Notes: a model not told the origin generated them from the sequence alone. Counted from the first letter of the stretch, positions 51,753-61,193 are shown. The stretch: 64,000 nt of DNA from Roseomonas sp. CECT 9278 (GCF_918698155.1 NZ_CAKKLX010000006.1:124001-188000), one strand, 5' to 3'. Numbers and translations: made by a program.

Positions 51753-53368
51753 CACGTCGAGGCCCCCCAGTTGCGCGCGCGGAAATCCATCACGAAGGCC
51801 TGCGCCGGCTGCCAGGCGATGTCGCGCCGCTTCGCCGTCAGGTTCACCGACTGGTGCAGCACGGTATAGGCGGGGTCCTCGCGTTCCGCGATCTCGAGCA
51901 GGCGGCGGAACACCACGCGCCGGCGCGCCTGGTCGGTCGAGGTCTCGATCTCGCGCGACAGCATGCCGAATTCGTCGTTGCGCCACTCGCCGACCTGCCA
52001 TTGCTGGCCGTCCGGGCCGTGCTGCGTCGTGATGGAGGAGGTCGGGTCGTTGAAGCTGGCGCTGTTGGACCAGTCGCGCACGCCGCGATGGCCCTCACGC
52101 GAGAGCACCTGTGGGAAGTTCTCCCGCATCTCGATCTGCACGTTCAGGCCGGCGGCGCGCCAGCCCTCGACCAGGATCTGCGCCGTGGGCACCTGGTTGG
52201 TGTAGTAGTTGTTCAGCAGGCGGTAGGGGATGGGTTCGCCGCGGTAGCCGGCCTCGCGCAGCAGGCGGCGGGCTTCCGCCAGGTCGTAGCGCGGCGCGGT
52301 CCAGTCGCGCTGCAGCATCTCCCCGTAGAAGTCGAATTGCAGGCCGCGCGGCACGACGGTGCGCCCGCCCCACAACGCCTCCACGATCGCCTGGCGGTCG
52401 ATCGCGTGGGTGAAGGCGCGGCGCACCAGCGGATTGCGCAGATGCGGATGGTTCTTGTCGAACACCGTCAGGCGGTGGTTCATGATGGTGCCGCCCACGA
52501 CCTGGTGGCGCGCGCTGCGCTCGACGGTGCTGATCTGGTCGGGCGGAATGTCGCAGGCGAAGTCGGCCTCGTTCGACAGCAGCATGTTGATGCGGCTGGC
52601 GACTTCCGGCACCTCCACGAAGCGCAGGCGGCGTACCGGCGGGCGGCCGCCCCAGTAGTCGTCGAAGGCGTCGAGCACCAGCATCTGGTCCGGGCGGAAC
52701 TCGGCGATCCGGTAGGGACCGGTGCCGATCGGCCGCCGTGCCCAGTCGAGCCACGAGCCGGCGGCTTCGAAGGCAGCGCGCGAGACGATCATCGCCACAT
52801 TGCGGCTGATGCGGCCTTCCAGCGTCACGTCCGGCACGCGATTGACGAAGCGCACGGTGCGCGCGTCCACCACCTCGATCCGCTCCAGGCCCGGATAGAC
52901 GCGCCGCGCCACCGCCAGCACCTCGGGCGGTGGCGTGCGGCCCGCGCTCTGTCCCGGGATCGTGCCGAACAGGTTGCGCGCCTGCTCGACCGTCATGTTC
53001 CAGCCCATGCGCTCGGGGCCGAAGGAGAAGGCGACATCCTCGGCCGTCATGGTGCGCCCGTCGTGGAAGCGCACGCCGTCGCGCAGCGTCAGCTCGACCG
53101 TACGGTCGTCGATGCGCCGCCAGGAGTCCGCCAGGCTCGGCTTCAAGGCGAGGTCGCCGGTCCAGCTCTGTTCGATCAGCGTCTCGCCGTAGCTGTTCCA
53201 GGTGCGGCTGCCGACATTGGACTGCTCGCGCAGCGTCTCGAGCGTATTGGTGTTCGAGATCTTCTGCACCGCGATGGTGACCACCGGGCGCTGGTCGGCC
53301 TGGGCCATGGCCGGGCGCGCCAGCGCGGCCAGCGCCGGCGTGGCAAGCAGGTGACGGCGGCGCATCAT
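51752..53368 (-). CDS. ABC transporter substrate-binding protein, family 5 (second of three tandem paralogues)
   Basis: A 538-residue paralogue; ATG at 53368 (a second ATG follows at 53365), one base after the previous stop. Signal peptide of about 23 residues (MMRRRHLLATPALAALARPA). TIAVQKISNTNTLETLREQS, AEDVAFSFGPERMGWNMTVE and the shared C-terminal YTVLHQSVNLTAKRRDIAW tie it to both flanking copies. It looks closest to the first copy through the NTL.LREQSNVG stretch. All residues seem intact; nothing suggests it is a decaying copy. Confidence 0.92.
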   Translation of the reverse strand: MMRRRHLLATPALAALARPAMAQADQRPVVTIAVQKISNTNTLETLREQSNVGSRTWNSYGETLIEQSWTGDLALKPSLADSWRRIDDRTVELTLRDGVRFHDGRTMTAEDVAFSFGPERMGWNMTVEQARNLFGTIPGQSAGRTPPPEVLAVARRVYPGLERIEVVDARTVRFVNRVPDVTLEGRISRNVAMIVSRAAFEAAGSWLDWARRPIGTGPYRIAEFRPDQMLVLDAFDDYWGGRPPVRRLRFVEVPEVASRINMLLSNEADFACDIPPDQISTVERSARHQVVGGTIMNHRLTVFDKNHPHLRNPLVRRAFTHAIDRQAIVEALWGGRTVVPRGLQFDFYGEMLQRDWTAPRYDLAEARRLLREAGYRGEPIPYRLLNNYYTNQVPTAQILVEGWRAAGLNVQIEMRENFPQVLSREGHRGVRDWSNSASFNDPTSSITTQHGPDGQQWQVGEWRNDEFGMLSREIETSTDQARRRVVFRRLLEIAEREDPAYTVLHQSVNLTAKRRDIAWQPAQAFVMDFRARNWGAST

Positions 53369-53369
53369 G

Positions 53370-54992
53370 TCAGGCTCCGAAATTGCCGGGGCGGAAATCC
53401 ATCGCGAAGGCGGGGCTGGCCTTCCAGGCGATGTCGCGGCGCTTCGCGGTGAAGGTCGCGTTCTGGTGCAGGACGGTGTAGGCGGGGTCCTCGCGTTCGG
53501 CGATTTCCAGCATGCGGCGGAAGGCGGCGCGGCGCCGCGCGCGGTCCGTGCCGGTCTCGAGTTCCACCGCGAGGCGGTTCATCTCCTCGTTCGTCCATTC
53601 ACCGACCTGCTGCTGCTGGCCGTTCGGCCCGTGCTGGTTCACCAGCGAGGAGACCGGGTCGTTGAAGGGCGCGCTGTTCGACCAGTCGCGCACCGCGCGC
53701 GTCGGGCTGCGTTCGAGGATCTGCGCCCAGTTCTCGCGCATCTCGATCTGCACGTTCAGGCCCGCCGCGCGCCACATCTCGACCATGACCTGCGCGGTGG
53801 CGTTCTGGTTGGTGTAGTAGTTGTTCAACAGCCGATACGGGATCGGTTCGCCGCGGTAGTTGGCTTCGCGCAGCAGGCGGCGGGCCTCGGCCAGGTCGAA
53901 GCGCGGCACCTCCCAGTCGGCATGGAACATCTGGTCGTAGTAGGGCCATTGCAGGCCGCGCGGCACCACGGTGCGCCCGGCCCAGAGGCTCTCGACGATC
54001 GCGTTGCGGTCGATCGCATGCGTCATGGCGCGGCGCACGCGCGCATCGCGCAGCGCGGGGAAGTTCTTGTCGAACACGATCAGGCGATGGTTGAGGATGG
54101 TGCCGCCCTGCACCTCGAAGGCGCGGTTGCGCTCGATGCCGGTGATCTGGTCGGGCGGGATGTCGCAGGCGAACTGGTATTCGCCCGACAGCAACCCGTT
54201 GATGCGCGATGAGACTTCCGGCACCTCGACGAAGCGGATCTGGCGCAGCGGCGGGCGCCCGCCCCAATACGCATCATGCGCGACCAGCGTGAGCGACACG
54301 TCGGGACGGAATTCCGCCACCCGATACGGCCCGGTGGTGACCGGCTTGCGCGCCCATTCCAGCCAGGACGAGGTCTCCTCCCAGCCGCGGCGGCTCATGA
54401 TGTCCGAACCGTAGCGCGACAGGCGGCCTTCCATGGTCACGTCGGGTGTCGCGTTGTGGAAGCGCACCGTGTAGCGGTCCACCGCCTCCACGCGCTCCAG
54501 CGCCGGCCAGGACCGGCGCGCAACGGCGGGAACCTCCGGCGGCAGTTCCTTCCCCGGGCGCGGGGCCGGCATGCCCTCGCCGATCGGGATGGTGCGGCCC
54601 TGCGCGGTCGCGAGCGTGCTGCCGAACATGCGTTCGCGCGAGAAGGAGAAGACCACGTCCTCCGACGTCATCTCATCGCCGTTGTGGAACATCACGCCGC
54701 GGCGCAGCGTGAGTTCCACCGCGCTGTCCGACAGGCGGCGCCATTCGGTGGCCAGGCCCGGCACGGTGCCGAGCTGGCCCAGCCAGTCGCGCCCGATCAG
54801 CCCTTCCCACAGCGAGCTGTAGAAGACCCGCTCGCCGACATTGGACTGCTCGCGCAGCACGTCGAGCGTATTGGAGTTCACCACCTTCTGCACGGCGATG
54901 GTGATCGCGGGGCGCTGGTCGGCCTGCGCCAGGCCCGGGCGGGGCAGTGCGGCGAGCGCGGGTGCGGCAAGCAGCAGGTGACGGCGATTCAT
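53370..54992 (-). CDS. ABC transporter substrate-binding protein, family 5 (first of three tandem paralogues)
   Basis: A 540-residue paralogue. GAGGA is 8 bases from the ATG at 54992 but only 2 bases from the ATG at 54998, so translation should begin at 54992 (MNRRHLLLAAPALAALPRPG). The signal peptide is about 22 residues. It has an insertion relative to its neighbours near residue 120-140 (GRTIPIGEGMPAPRPGKELP). Shared motifs: NSNTLDVLREQSNVGERV, PYRLLNNYYTNQNATAQVMV and the final FRPGNFGA. It follows the monoester hydrolase by 22 bases. Three receptors for one permease set suggests a broadened range of ligands. Confidence 0.92.
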   Translation of the reverse strand: MNRRHLLLAAPALAALPRPGLAQADQRPAITIAVQKVVNSNTLDVLREQSNVGERVFYSSLWEGLIGRDWLGQLGTVPGLATEWRRLSDSAVELTLRRGVMFHNGDEMTSEDVVFSFSRERMFGSTLATAQGRTIPIGEGMPAPRPGKELPPEVPAVARRSWPALERVEAVDRYTVRFHNATPDVTMEGRLSRYGSDIMSRRGWEETSSWLEWARKPVTTGPYRVAEFRPDVSLTLVAHDAYWGGRPPLRQIRFVEVPEVSSRINGLLSGEYQFACDIPPDQITGIERNRAFEVQGGTILNHRLIVFDKNFPALRDARVRRAMTHAIDRNAIVESLWAGRTVVPRGLQWPYYDQMFHADWEVPRFDLAEARRLLREANYRGEPIPYRLLNNYYTNQNATAQVMVEMWRAAGLNVQIEMRENWAQILERSPTRAVRDWSNSAPFNDPVSSLVNQHGPNGQQQQVGEWTNEEMNRLAVELETGTDRARRRAAFRRMLEIAEREDPAYTVLHQNATFTAKRRDIAWKASPAFAMDFRPGNFGA

Positions 54993-55014
54993 CTGCATTC
55001 TCCTCGGCGGGGGG

Positions 55015-56574
55015 CTATTCGGCAGCGCGGCGCAGCGCGGGCGTGGGGCTGCGTTCCTCGAGACCCTGCGGGGTCGCGCGGAAATGCGTGAGGGTGCGCT
55101 CCGCATGACGCATGCGCCGGGACAGCGCCTTCTGCGCGTATTCCTTCACCACGCCCGCATAGGCGGGCTCCTCGGCGAGGTTGGTGAACTGGTGCGGGTC
55201 GCGCTCAAGGTCGAACAGCAGCGGCGGCAGCGCGGCGAAGTGCACGTATTTCCAGTCGGCGTCCTGCACCACGCACAGCGCGCTCTCGTCCATGGACAGG
55301 CCGAGTGCGGTCTCCGGCTGGGAATAGTGCACGTCGCGGAAGTCGTATTCGTAGAACAGCGCATCACGCCAGCCATCGGGCGCGCCGTGCGCGAGCACGG
55401 GCAGCAGGGACTGCCCGTCGCAATTGCGCGGCGCCGTGCCGCCCAGCGCATCGAGGATGGTCGGCATCACGTCGACGCTCTCGGTGAAGGCGTCCTCGAT
55501 CGCGCCGGCGCGGGGGTTGCGGCCGGCATCCTTGACCACCAGCGGGATGCGGAAGCTCTCGTCGAAATAGCCGACCTTGCCGAGCAGCCAATGATCGCCG
55601 AGTTGCTCGCCATGGTCGGAGGTGAAGACGATCATGGTGTCGTCCCACTGGCCGTTCTCCTCCAGCCAGGTGAAGACGCGGCCGAGGCAGTCGTCGATCT
55701 CGGTGATCAGCCCGGCATAGGTGGCGCGCATCTGGCGGATCGCGCCTTCGTCCAGCGTGCTGGCCGCGCCGCCGGCGCCGTGGAAGAACGACCCCTGCTT
55801 GATGTCGCGCAGGTAGTGGCGCAGCAGCGGGTGTTGCGCGGCCTCCTTCTCCCACTGCGGCGCGCGGATCGGCGCCGGCATGTCGGCCGGCGCATACATC
55901 GCGTGATACGGGGCGGGTGCGATGAAGGGCGGGTGCGGTCGGTAGTAGCCCAGGTGCAGGAACCACGGCTTGCCGTTGCGGCCCTTGAGGTAGGTCAGCG
56001 CGCGTTCGGTGAAGTAGGTGCTGTCGGACAGCGCGGCGGGGATGCGGCAGGGGCGGTCCGTTACGCCGGGGACGGCGTCCTCGCCCTCGGGCAGCCAGAT
56101 GTCCTCGCGGCGCTTCGGCAGCGTGTAGCCCTGGTGCGCGAGCCAGCCGAAATACCCGTCCATGGTGGGTTCGAAGGCGCCGACGCTGCGGAAGCCGTCC
56201 ATCAGGTCGCCCAGCGTCGTGAAGCGCGGGTCGCGCGGGCCGGAGCTGCGCGGGTCGGGCGTGGTGGTGGTGTAGCCGATCAGCGCCGGGTCATAGCCGA
56301 TCAGGCGCAGCTGCTTGCCGAGGTTGGAATGCCGCGCATCGAGCGGCACCGTGTTCTGCACCGCGCGATGGTTCATCAGGTACAGGCCGGTCAGCAGGCT
56401 CGCGCGCGCGGGGCCGCAGGGCACGGCGGTGGTGACATGGTTGCGGAAGGTCACGCCCTCGCGGCACAGCCGGTCGAGGTTCGGCGTGCGCAGGAAGCCC
56501 GCGCCCAGGTGCGGCACGAAGTCCGCGCGCCACTGGTCCACCACGATGAGAAGGACGTTGTTGCGCTGAGCCAT
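55015..56574 (-). CDS. Phosphonate monoester hydrolase / arylsulfatase-type sulfatase
   Basis: A 519-residue sulfatase-superfamily enzyme; ATG at 56574. The modification site is VPCGPARASLLTG: Cys53 with Pro55 and Arg57, the CxPxR motif for conversion to formylglycine. Metal ligands are Asp13 in LIVVDQWRAD and the later FTSDHGEQLGDHWLLGK. Long stretches (LYLMNHRAVQNTVPLDARHS, IGYTTTTPDPRSSG, VGAFEPTMDGYFGWLAHQGY) follow the pattern I know from rhizobial phosphonate monoester hydrolase rather than from other sulfatases. No signal peptide, so it acts in the cytoplasm on imported phosphonate monoesters or phosphate diesters. It is the first gene of the phosphonate operon. Confidence 0.9.
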   Translation of the reverse strand: MAQRNNVLLIVVDQWRADFVPHLGAGFLRTPNLDRLCREGVTFRNHVTTAVPCGPARASLLTGLYLMNHRAVQNTVPLDARHSNLGKQLRLIGYDPALIGYTTTTPDPRSSGPRDPRFTTLGDLMDGFRSVGAFEPTMDGYFGWLAHQGYTLPKRREDIWLPEGEDAVPGVTDRPCRIPAALSDSTYFTERALTYLKGRNGKPWFLHLGYYRPHPPFIAPAPYHAMYAPADMPAPIRAPQWEKEAAQHPLLRHYLRDIKQGSFFHGAGGAASTLDEGAIRQMRATYAGLITEIDDCLGRVFTWLEENGQWDDTMIVFTSDHGEQLGDHWLLGKVGYFDESFRIPLVVKDAGRNPRAGAIEDAFTESVDVMPTILDALGGTAPRNCDGQSLLPVLAHGAPDGWRDALFYEYDFRDVHYSQPETALGLSMDESALCVVQDADWKYVHFAALPPLLFDLERDPHQFTNLAEEPAYAGVVKEYAQKALSRRMRHAERTLTHFRATPQGLEERSPTPALRRAAE

Positions 56575-56683
56575 GGCCGCATGCACCCCGATGCCGGAGC
56601 GCGAGGGCTTAGGCAGTCGGCGCGACACTGGGATGACGACCCGGCGAAGGGTTGATGACGCGCCGCCGCGCGACCGGCGGACC

Positions 56684-56716
56684 AGAGCGTCAACAAATCC
56701 TTAACACGTCCGTCAC
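56684..56716. promoter_or_regulatory. Candidate Pho-box-like 11-bp triple repeat
   Basis: Three consecutive 11-bp units (AGAGCGTCAAC, AAATCCTTAAC, ACGTCCGTCAC) lie in the 212-base divergent promoter between the monoester hydrolase and the RTX nucleotidase. The 11-bp phasing, and the third half-site CCGTCAC (close to CTGTCAC), are reminiscent of PhoB binding. The first two units match weakly, so this is a hypothesis from phasing and context. Confidence 0.3.
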
Positions 56717-56786
56717 CGAACCGTGAGGGAGGGGGACAGCGTGCCGCCCTATCCGGCTGACCAATTCCATCCTGCCGGAGAAGACC

Positions 56787-59700
56787 ATGTCGGGTACCCA
56801 GCTCAGCGCCACCACTTCCTTCACGCTCGCGCATACGGCGGGCAATGGCTCGGTCGCGCTCGACGCCGAGGTCGCGGCGTACGATTCCGGCACGGGCCTG
56901 ATCTTCGTGATCGGCCCGGATGGGGTGGATGCGATCGACGCGGCCACCGGCGTCATCCGCGGCACGCTCGACACCAGCGCGCTCGGCAATGTGAACAGCG
57001 TTGCGGTGAAGGACGGCGTCGTCGCGCTCGCCATCGAATCGGAACCCAAGACCGATCCCGGCAAGGTCGTGATCGCCGACGTGGTGCGCAGCGGCGACAC
57101 CGTCACCATCACCGCGCGCGACTTCGGCGGCACCGGCTACGTCACCGTCGGCGCCCAGCCCGACCAGATCGGCTTCACGCCCGACGGGACGAAGCTGCTG
57201 ACCGCCAACGAGGGCGAGCCGAACTCCTACGGGCGCGCCGACAGCGTCGATCCGGAGGGTTCCGTCAGCATCATCACGGTTTCGACCGGTGACGTGCAGA
57301 CCGCCGGCTTCACCGCCTTCAACGCCGACATCGCGACCCTGCGCGCCGAGGGCGTTCGCATCTTCGGCCCCGGTGCCACCGTCGCGCAGGACCTGGAGCC
57401 GGAATACATCGCGGTCGACCCGAACGACCCGACCAAGGCCTATGTCACGCTGCAGGAGGCGAACGCCATCGCGGTGCTCGACCTTTCCACCGCGACCTTC
57501 ACCGACATCATCCCGCTCGGCTTCAAGAACCATGGCCTGGCGGCGAACGCGATCTCGGGCAATGACCAGGACAACGTCTTCGCCCCGGTCACTGCCGACA
57601 ACCTGTTCGGCATGTACCAGCCGGACGGCATCGCGGCCGTGAATGTCGGCGGCACCACCTACCTGATCACCGCCAATGAGGGCGACGCGCGCGACTGGAC
57701 CGGCTTCGCCGAGGAAGCGCGGCTCTCGACGCTCGCGCTCGACCCGGTCGCCTTCCCCGACGACCCCGCCGATGCCGACACGACGCCCGAGATCGTGGAG
57801 TCGCTGGGCCGGCTGACGGTCACGAACCAGACCGGCAATACCGACGCCGATGCCGATTTCGAGCAGCTCTATGCCTTCGGTGGCCGGTCCTTCAGCGTCT
57901 GGAACACCGACGGCACGCTGGTCTTCGACAGCGGCAACCTGCTCGACCAGACCATCGCCACGCTGTTTCCGGCGAACTACGACGAGAACCGCGACGACAA
58001 CAAGGGCGTCGAGCCCGAGAGCATCACGGTCGGCCAGGTCGGCGCCGACACCTTCGTCTTCGTGGGCCTGGAGCGCGCCGACGGCGTCGCCGCCTTCCGC
58101 ATGGACGGCCCCGCGGCCTTCACCTTCGCCGGCTTCTTCACGACGCCCGGCGACGACGCGCCCGAGGTGATCACCTTCGTTTCCGCCGCCGACGCGCCGG
58201 ACGGCAAGGCGCTGCTGGTGGTGCCGAACGAGGACAGCGCGACCACCACGGTCTATGAGCTCAACGCGACGTTCAAGCTGCAGCTGCTGCATTTCTCGGA
58301 TGCCGAGGCCGGGCTGCTCGCCTCGACGACCGCGCCGCTGCTCGCCGCGCTGGTCGATGCCTTCGACGACGACTACGCGAACACGCTGATCCTGGCGGGC
58401 GGCGACAACTTCATCCCGAGCCCCTTCTTCGCCGCTGGCACCGACCCCTCGGTCGCCGCCACGCACATGCGCGGCGACAATCCCGGCGCGGCGGACATCG
58501 AGATCCACAACCGCATCGGGGTCGAGGCCTCGACCGTGGGCAACCACGAATTCGACTTCGGCACGCGCGCCTTCTCCGACGCGGTGGCGGATGCGGCCTT
58601 CCCGTACCTGACGGCGAACCTCGACTTCTCGGGCGATTCCGACATCCGCGGCCGGTATACAGAGACGGTCGGCGTGGGCGGGCTTGAGGATGCGACCGCG
58701 CTGCGCGGCCGCATCGTGCCTTCCGCGGTGGTCGACAAGGGCGGCGAGAAGATCGGCCTGGTCGGCGTGACCACCCAGATCCTGGAGGCCATCTCCTCGA
58801 CCGGTGGCGTCGAGGTGAAGGGCTTCGCCGGCGACGGCACCGAGCGCAACGACATGGCGCTGCTGGCCGCGCAGCTGCAGCCGGTGATCGACGACCTGCG
58901 CAGCCAGGGCGTCGACAAGATCATCCTGATGGCGCACCTCCAGCAGATCGCCTTCGAGATCGAGCTGGCGCCGCTGCTGAACGGCGTGGACATCATCCTC
59001 GCCGCCGGGTCGAACACGCGCCTGGGCGACGCGACCGACGTGGCGGTCGCCTTCCCCGGCCACGCGGCGGACTTCGCCAACACCTACCCGATCCTCGCGA
59101 CCGGCGCGGATGGCGGCACCACGCTGATCGTCAACACCGACAACGAGTTCACCTATCTCGGTCGCCTGGTGGTCGAGTTCGACGACCAGGGCCGCATCAT
59201 CACCGACAGCCTCGACCCCGCGATCAACGGCGCCACGGCCGCGACGCGCGAGAATGTCGCCGCTGCCTGGGGCGTGACCGAGGACGAGCTCGACACCACC
59301 GCCTTCGCCGAGGGCACCAAGGGCGAGCAGGTGGCCGACATCACCGAGGCCGTGCAGGCCGTGATCGAGGCCAAGGACGGCGAGGTCTGGGGCTTCACGG
59401 ACGTCTACCTGGAAGGCGAGCGCAACCTGGTGCGCAACCAGGAGACCAACCTCGGCAACCTCACCGCCGACGCCAACCTGTTCGCCGCGCGCGCGGCGCT
59501 GGGCGAGGGCGCACTGGTGGTCTCGCTGAAGAATGGCGGCGGCATCCGCACCGCGATCGGCACCGTGGAGGTGGGTTCGGGCGAGAAGGACCCGCCGATC
59601 GCCAACCCCGATGCCGGCAAGCCCGAGGGCGGGATCTCGACGCTCGACATCGAGAACTCGCTGCGCTTCAACAACCGCCTGGTGGTGTTCGACACGACCG

Positions 59701-61148
59701 CGGCGGGGCTGAAGGCGATCCTGGAGCACGGCGTGGCGTCGCTCGGCAACCAGGGGCGCTTCCCGCAGATCGGCGGCATCGCCTTCTCCTACGATCCTGA
59801 CCTGCCCGCGGGCGCGCGCATCCTCAGCATCGCCGCGATCGACGAGAACGGCGATGTCGTCGCGCGCATCATCGAGAACGGCATGGTGAGCGCCGACGCG
59901 CCCGCGCTGATCAGCGTGGTGACGCTGAACTTCCTCGCGCAGGGCGGCGACGCCTACCCGATCAAGGCCAACGGGGAGAACTTCCGCTACCTGTTGGAGG
60001 ACGGCACGCTCGGCCCGGTGCTGGACGAGGCGACCGACATCTCGATCGCGCCGCCTGGCGCGCTGGGCGAACAGCAGGCACTGAAGGATTTCCTGCAGGA
60101 ATTCCACGCCACGCCCGAGACCGCCTTCGACGAGCCCGACACCGCGGCGTCCGGCGACACGCGCATCCAGAACCTCAACGCCACCACGTCCGACACGGTG
60201 CTCGCGGGGATCGTCGCGACCGCGGAGGGGCTGCTGGAGGGAACGCTGGGCAACGATACGCTCACCGGTGCCGGCACGGACACCATCACCGGCAGCGCCG
60301 GCGACGACCGGATCGACGCCGGCGCGTTCGGTGACAGCGTCGATGGCGGGGCCGGCGATGACACCATCTCCGGCGGCAACGGCGACGACACCATCGATGG
60401 CGGCGCAGGTGCCGATCAGCTCGACGGCGGGGCCGGGGCGAACCGGCTTGGCGGTGGCGCTGGCGATGACACGTTGCAGGGTGGCTTGCGGGTCGACACG
60501 ATCGACGGCGGCGACGATGACGACGTCATCGACGGGGCCGGCGGCAACGACGTGCTGCTCGGCGGGCAGGGCGATGACAGCCTGGTCGCGGGGACCGGCA
60601 ACGACTCCGTCGAGGGCGGCGACGGCGCGGACACGATCGGCGGCGGCGTGGGCTTCGATCGGATCATCGGCGACGCCGGCGCGGACCTGCTGTCCGGCGA
60701 TGCCGGCCTCGACACGCTGCTCGGCGGCGCTGGCAACGACACGCTGCTGGGCGGTGGCAATGCGGATACGATCGACGGCGGCGCCGACGACGACCTGGTG
60801 GATGGCGGGGCCGGCGCCGACAGCCTTGCCGGCGGCGATGGCGCCGACACCCTGCAGGGCGGCATTGGCCGCGATACCCTTGCCGGCGGCGCCGGCGACG
60901 ACCTGCTGATCGGTGGTGCCCTGGGCGATACCTTCGTCTTCGGCGGCATTGCCGGGGCCGATACCATCCGGGGCTTCACGGCCGACGATCGGATCATCCT
61001 GGTCGACGGCATCGCCCTTGAGGGCAGCGAGGTGTTCGATGCCGACATGGATGGCGCCGACGACCTGCTGCTGTCCTTCAGCGACGGTGGGTCGGTCGCG
61101 CTGATCGATGTCCAGCGGGTTTTGTCCTCGGCGATCGAGGTCGGCTAG
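56787..61148 (+). CDS. Giant secreted RTX protein: beta-propeller plus 5'-nucleotidase plus calcium-binding repeats
   Basis: A 1453-residue protein; ATG at 56787 with GGAG 6 bases upstream. Residues 1 to about 495 resemble the choice-of-anchor I/phytase-like beta-propeller (VGAQPDQIGFTPDGTKLLTA, YVTLQEANAIAVLDL, YLITANEGDARDW). About 497-1090 form a metallophosphatase/5'-nucleotidase: AGGDNFIPSPFF, VGNHEFDFG near 585 and a C-terminal nucleotidase domain with NGGGIRTAIGT. From about 1150 to 1400 there are roughly two dozen GGxGxDxxx calcium-binding nonapeptides. There is no N-terminal signal, so secretion by a type I system through the C-terminus is expected. It would release phosphate from nucleotides outside the cell. 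A strong hairpin follows. Confidence 0.9.
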   Translation: MSGTQLSATTSFTLAHTAGNGSVALDAEVAAYDSGTGLIFVIGPDGVDAIDAATGVIRGTLDTSALGNVNSVAVKDGVVALAIESEPKTDPGKVVIADVVRSGDTVTITARDFGGTGYVTVGAQPDQIGFTPDGTKLLTANEGEPNSYGRADSVDPEGSVSIITVSTGDVQTAGFTAFNADIATLRAEGVRIFGPGATVAQDLEPEYIAVDPNDPTKAYVTLQEANAIAVLDLSTATFTDIIPLGFKNHGLAANAISGNDQDNVFAPVTADNLFGMYQPDGIAAVNVGGTTYLITANEGDARDWTGFAEEARLSTLALDPVAFPDDPADADTTPEIVESLGRLTVTNQTGNTDADADFEQLYAFGGRSFSVWNTDGTLVFDSGNLLDQTIATLFPANYDENRDDNKGVEPESITVGQVGADTFVFVGLERADGVAAFRMDGPAAFTFAGFFTTPGDDAPEVITFVSAADAPDGKALLVVPNEDSATTTVYELNATFKLQLLHFSDAEAGLLASTTAPLLAALVDAFDDDYANTLILAGGDNFIPSPFFAAGTDPSVAATHMRGDNPGAADIEIHNRIGVEASTVGNHEFDFGTRAFSDAVADAAFPYLTANLDFSGDSDIRGRYTETVGVGGLEDATALRGRIVPSAVVDKGGEKIGLVGVTTQILEAISSTGGVEVKGFAGDGTERNDMALLAAQLQPVIDDLRSQGVDKIILMAHLQQIAFEIELAPLLNGVDIILAAGSNTRLGDATDVAVAFPGHAADFANTYPILATGADGGTTLIVNTDNEFTYLGRLVVEFDDQGRIITDSLDPAINGATAATRENVAAAWGVTEDELDTTAFAEGTKGEQVADITEAVQAVIEAKDGEVWGFTDVYLEGERNLVRNQETNLGNLTADANLFAARAALGEGALVVSLKNGGGIRTAIGTVEVGSGEKDPPIANPDAGKPEGGISTLDIENSLRFNNRLVVFDTTAAGLKAILEHGVASLGNQGRFPQIGGIAFSYDPDLPAGARILSIAAIDENGDVVARIIENGMVSADAPALISVVTLNFLAQGGDAYPIKANGENFRYLLEDGTLGPVLDEATDISIAPPGALGEQQALKDFLQEFHATPETAFDEPDTAASGDTRIQNLNATTSDTVLAGIVATAEGLLEGTLGNDTLTGAGTDTITGSAGDDRIDAGAFGDSVDGGAGDDTISGGNGDDTIDGGAGADQLDGGAGANRLGGGAGDDTLQGGLRVDTIDGGDDDDVIDGAGGNDVLLGGQGDDSLVAGTGNDSVEGGDGADTIGGGVGFDRIIGDAGADLLSGDAGLDTLLGGAGNDTLLGGGNADTIDGGADDDLVDGGAGADSLAGGDGADTLQGGIGRDTLAGGAGDDLLIGGALGDTFVFGGIAGADTIRGFTADDRIILVDGIALEGSEVFDADMDGADDLLLSFSDGGSVALIDVQRVLSSAIEVG

Positions 61149-61156
61149 GCCCCTGG

Positions 61157-61193
61157 CCGCGACCTTCGCCGCCCTTCACGGCGAAGGTCGCGG
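61157..61193 (+). terminator. Strong hairpin after the RTX nucleotidase gene
   Basis: A perfect 15-bp inverted repeat (CCGCGACCTTCGCCG, loop CCCTTCA, CGGCGAAGGTCGCGG) begins 9 bases after the stop. No T-run follows, so it may be a Rho-assisted or mRNA-stabilising 3' structure. Confidence 0.7.

Noticed and set aside
56451-60107. Very long minus-strand ORF (1218 codons) under the RTX nucleotidase
   Set aside because: It is a shadow of the strongly biased codon usage of the real gene on the plus strand; the translation is low-complexity Arg/Gly/Val without a domain and would overlap the divergent promoter.
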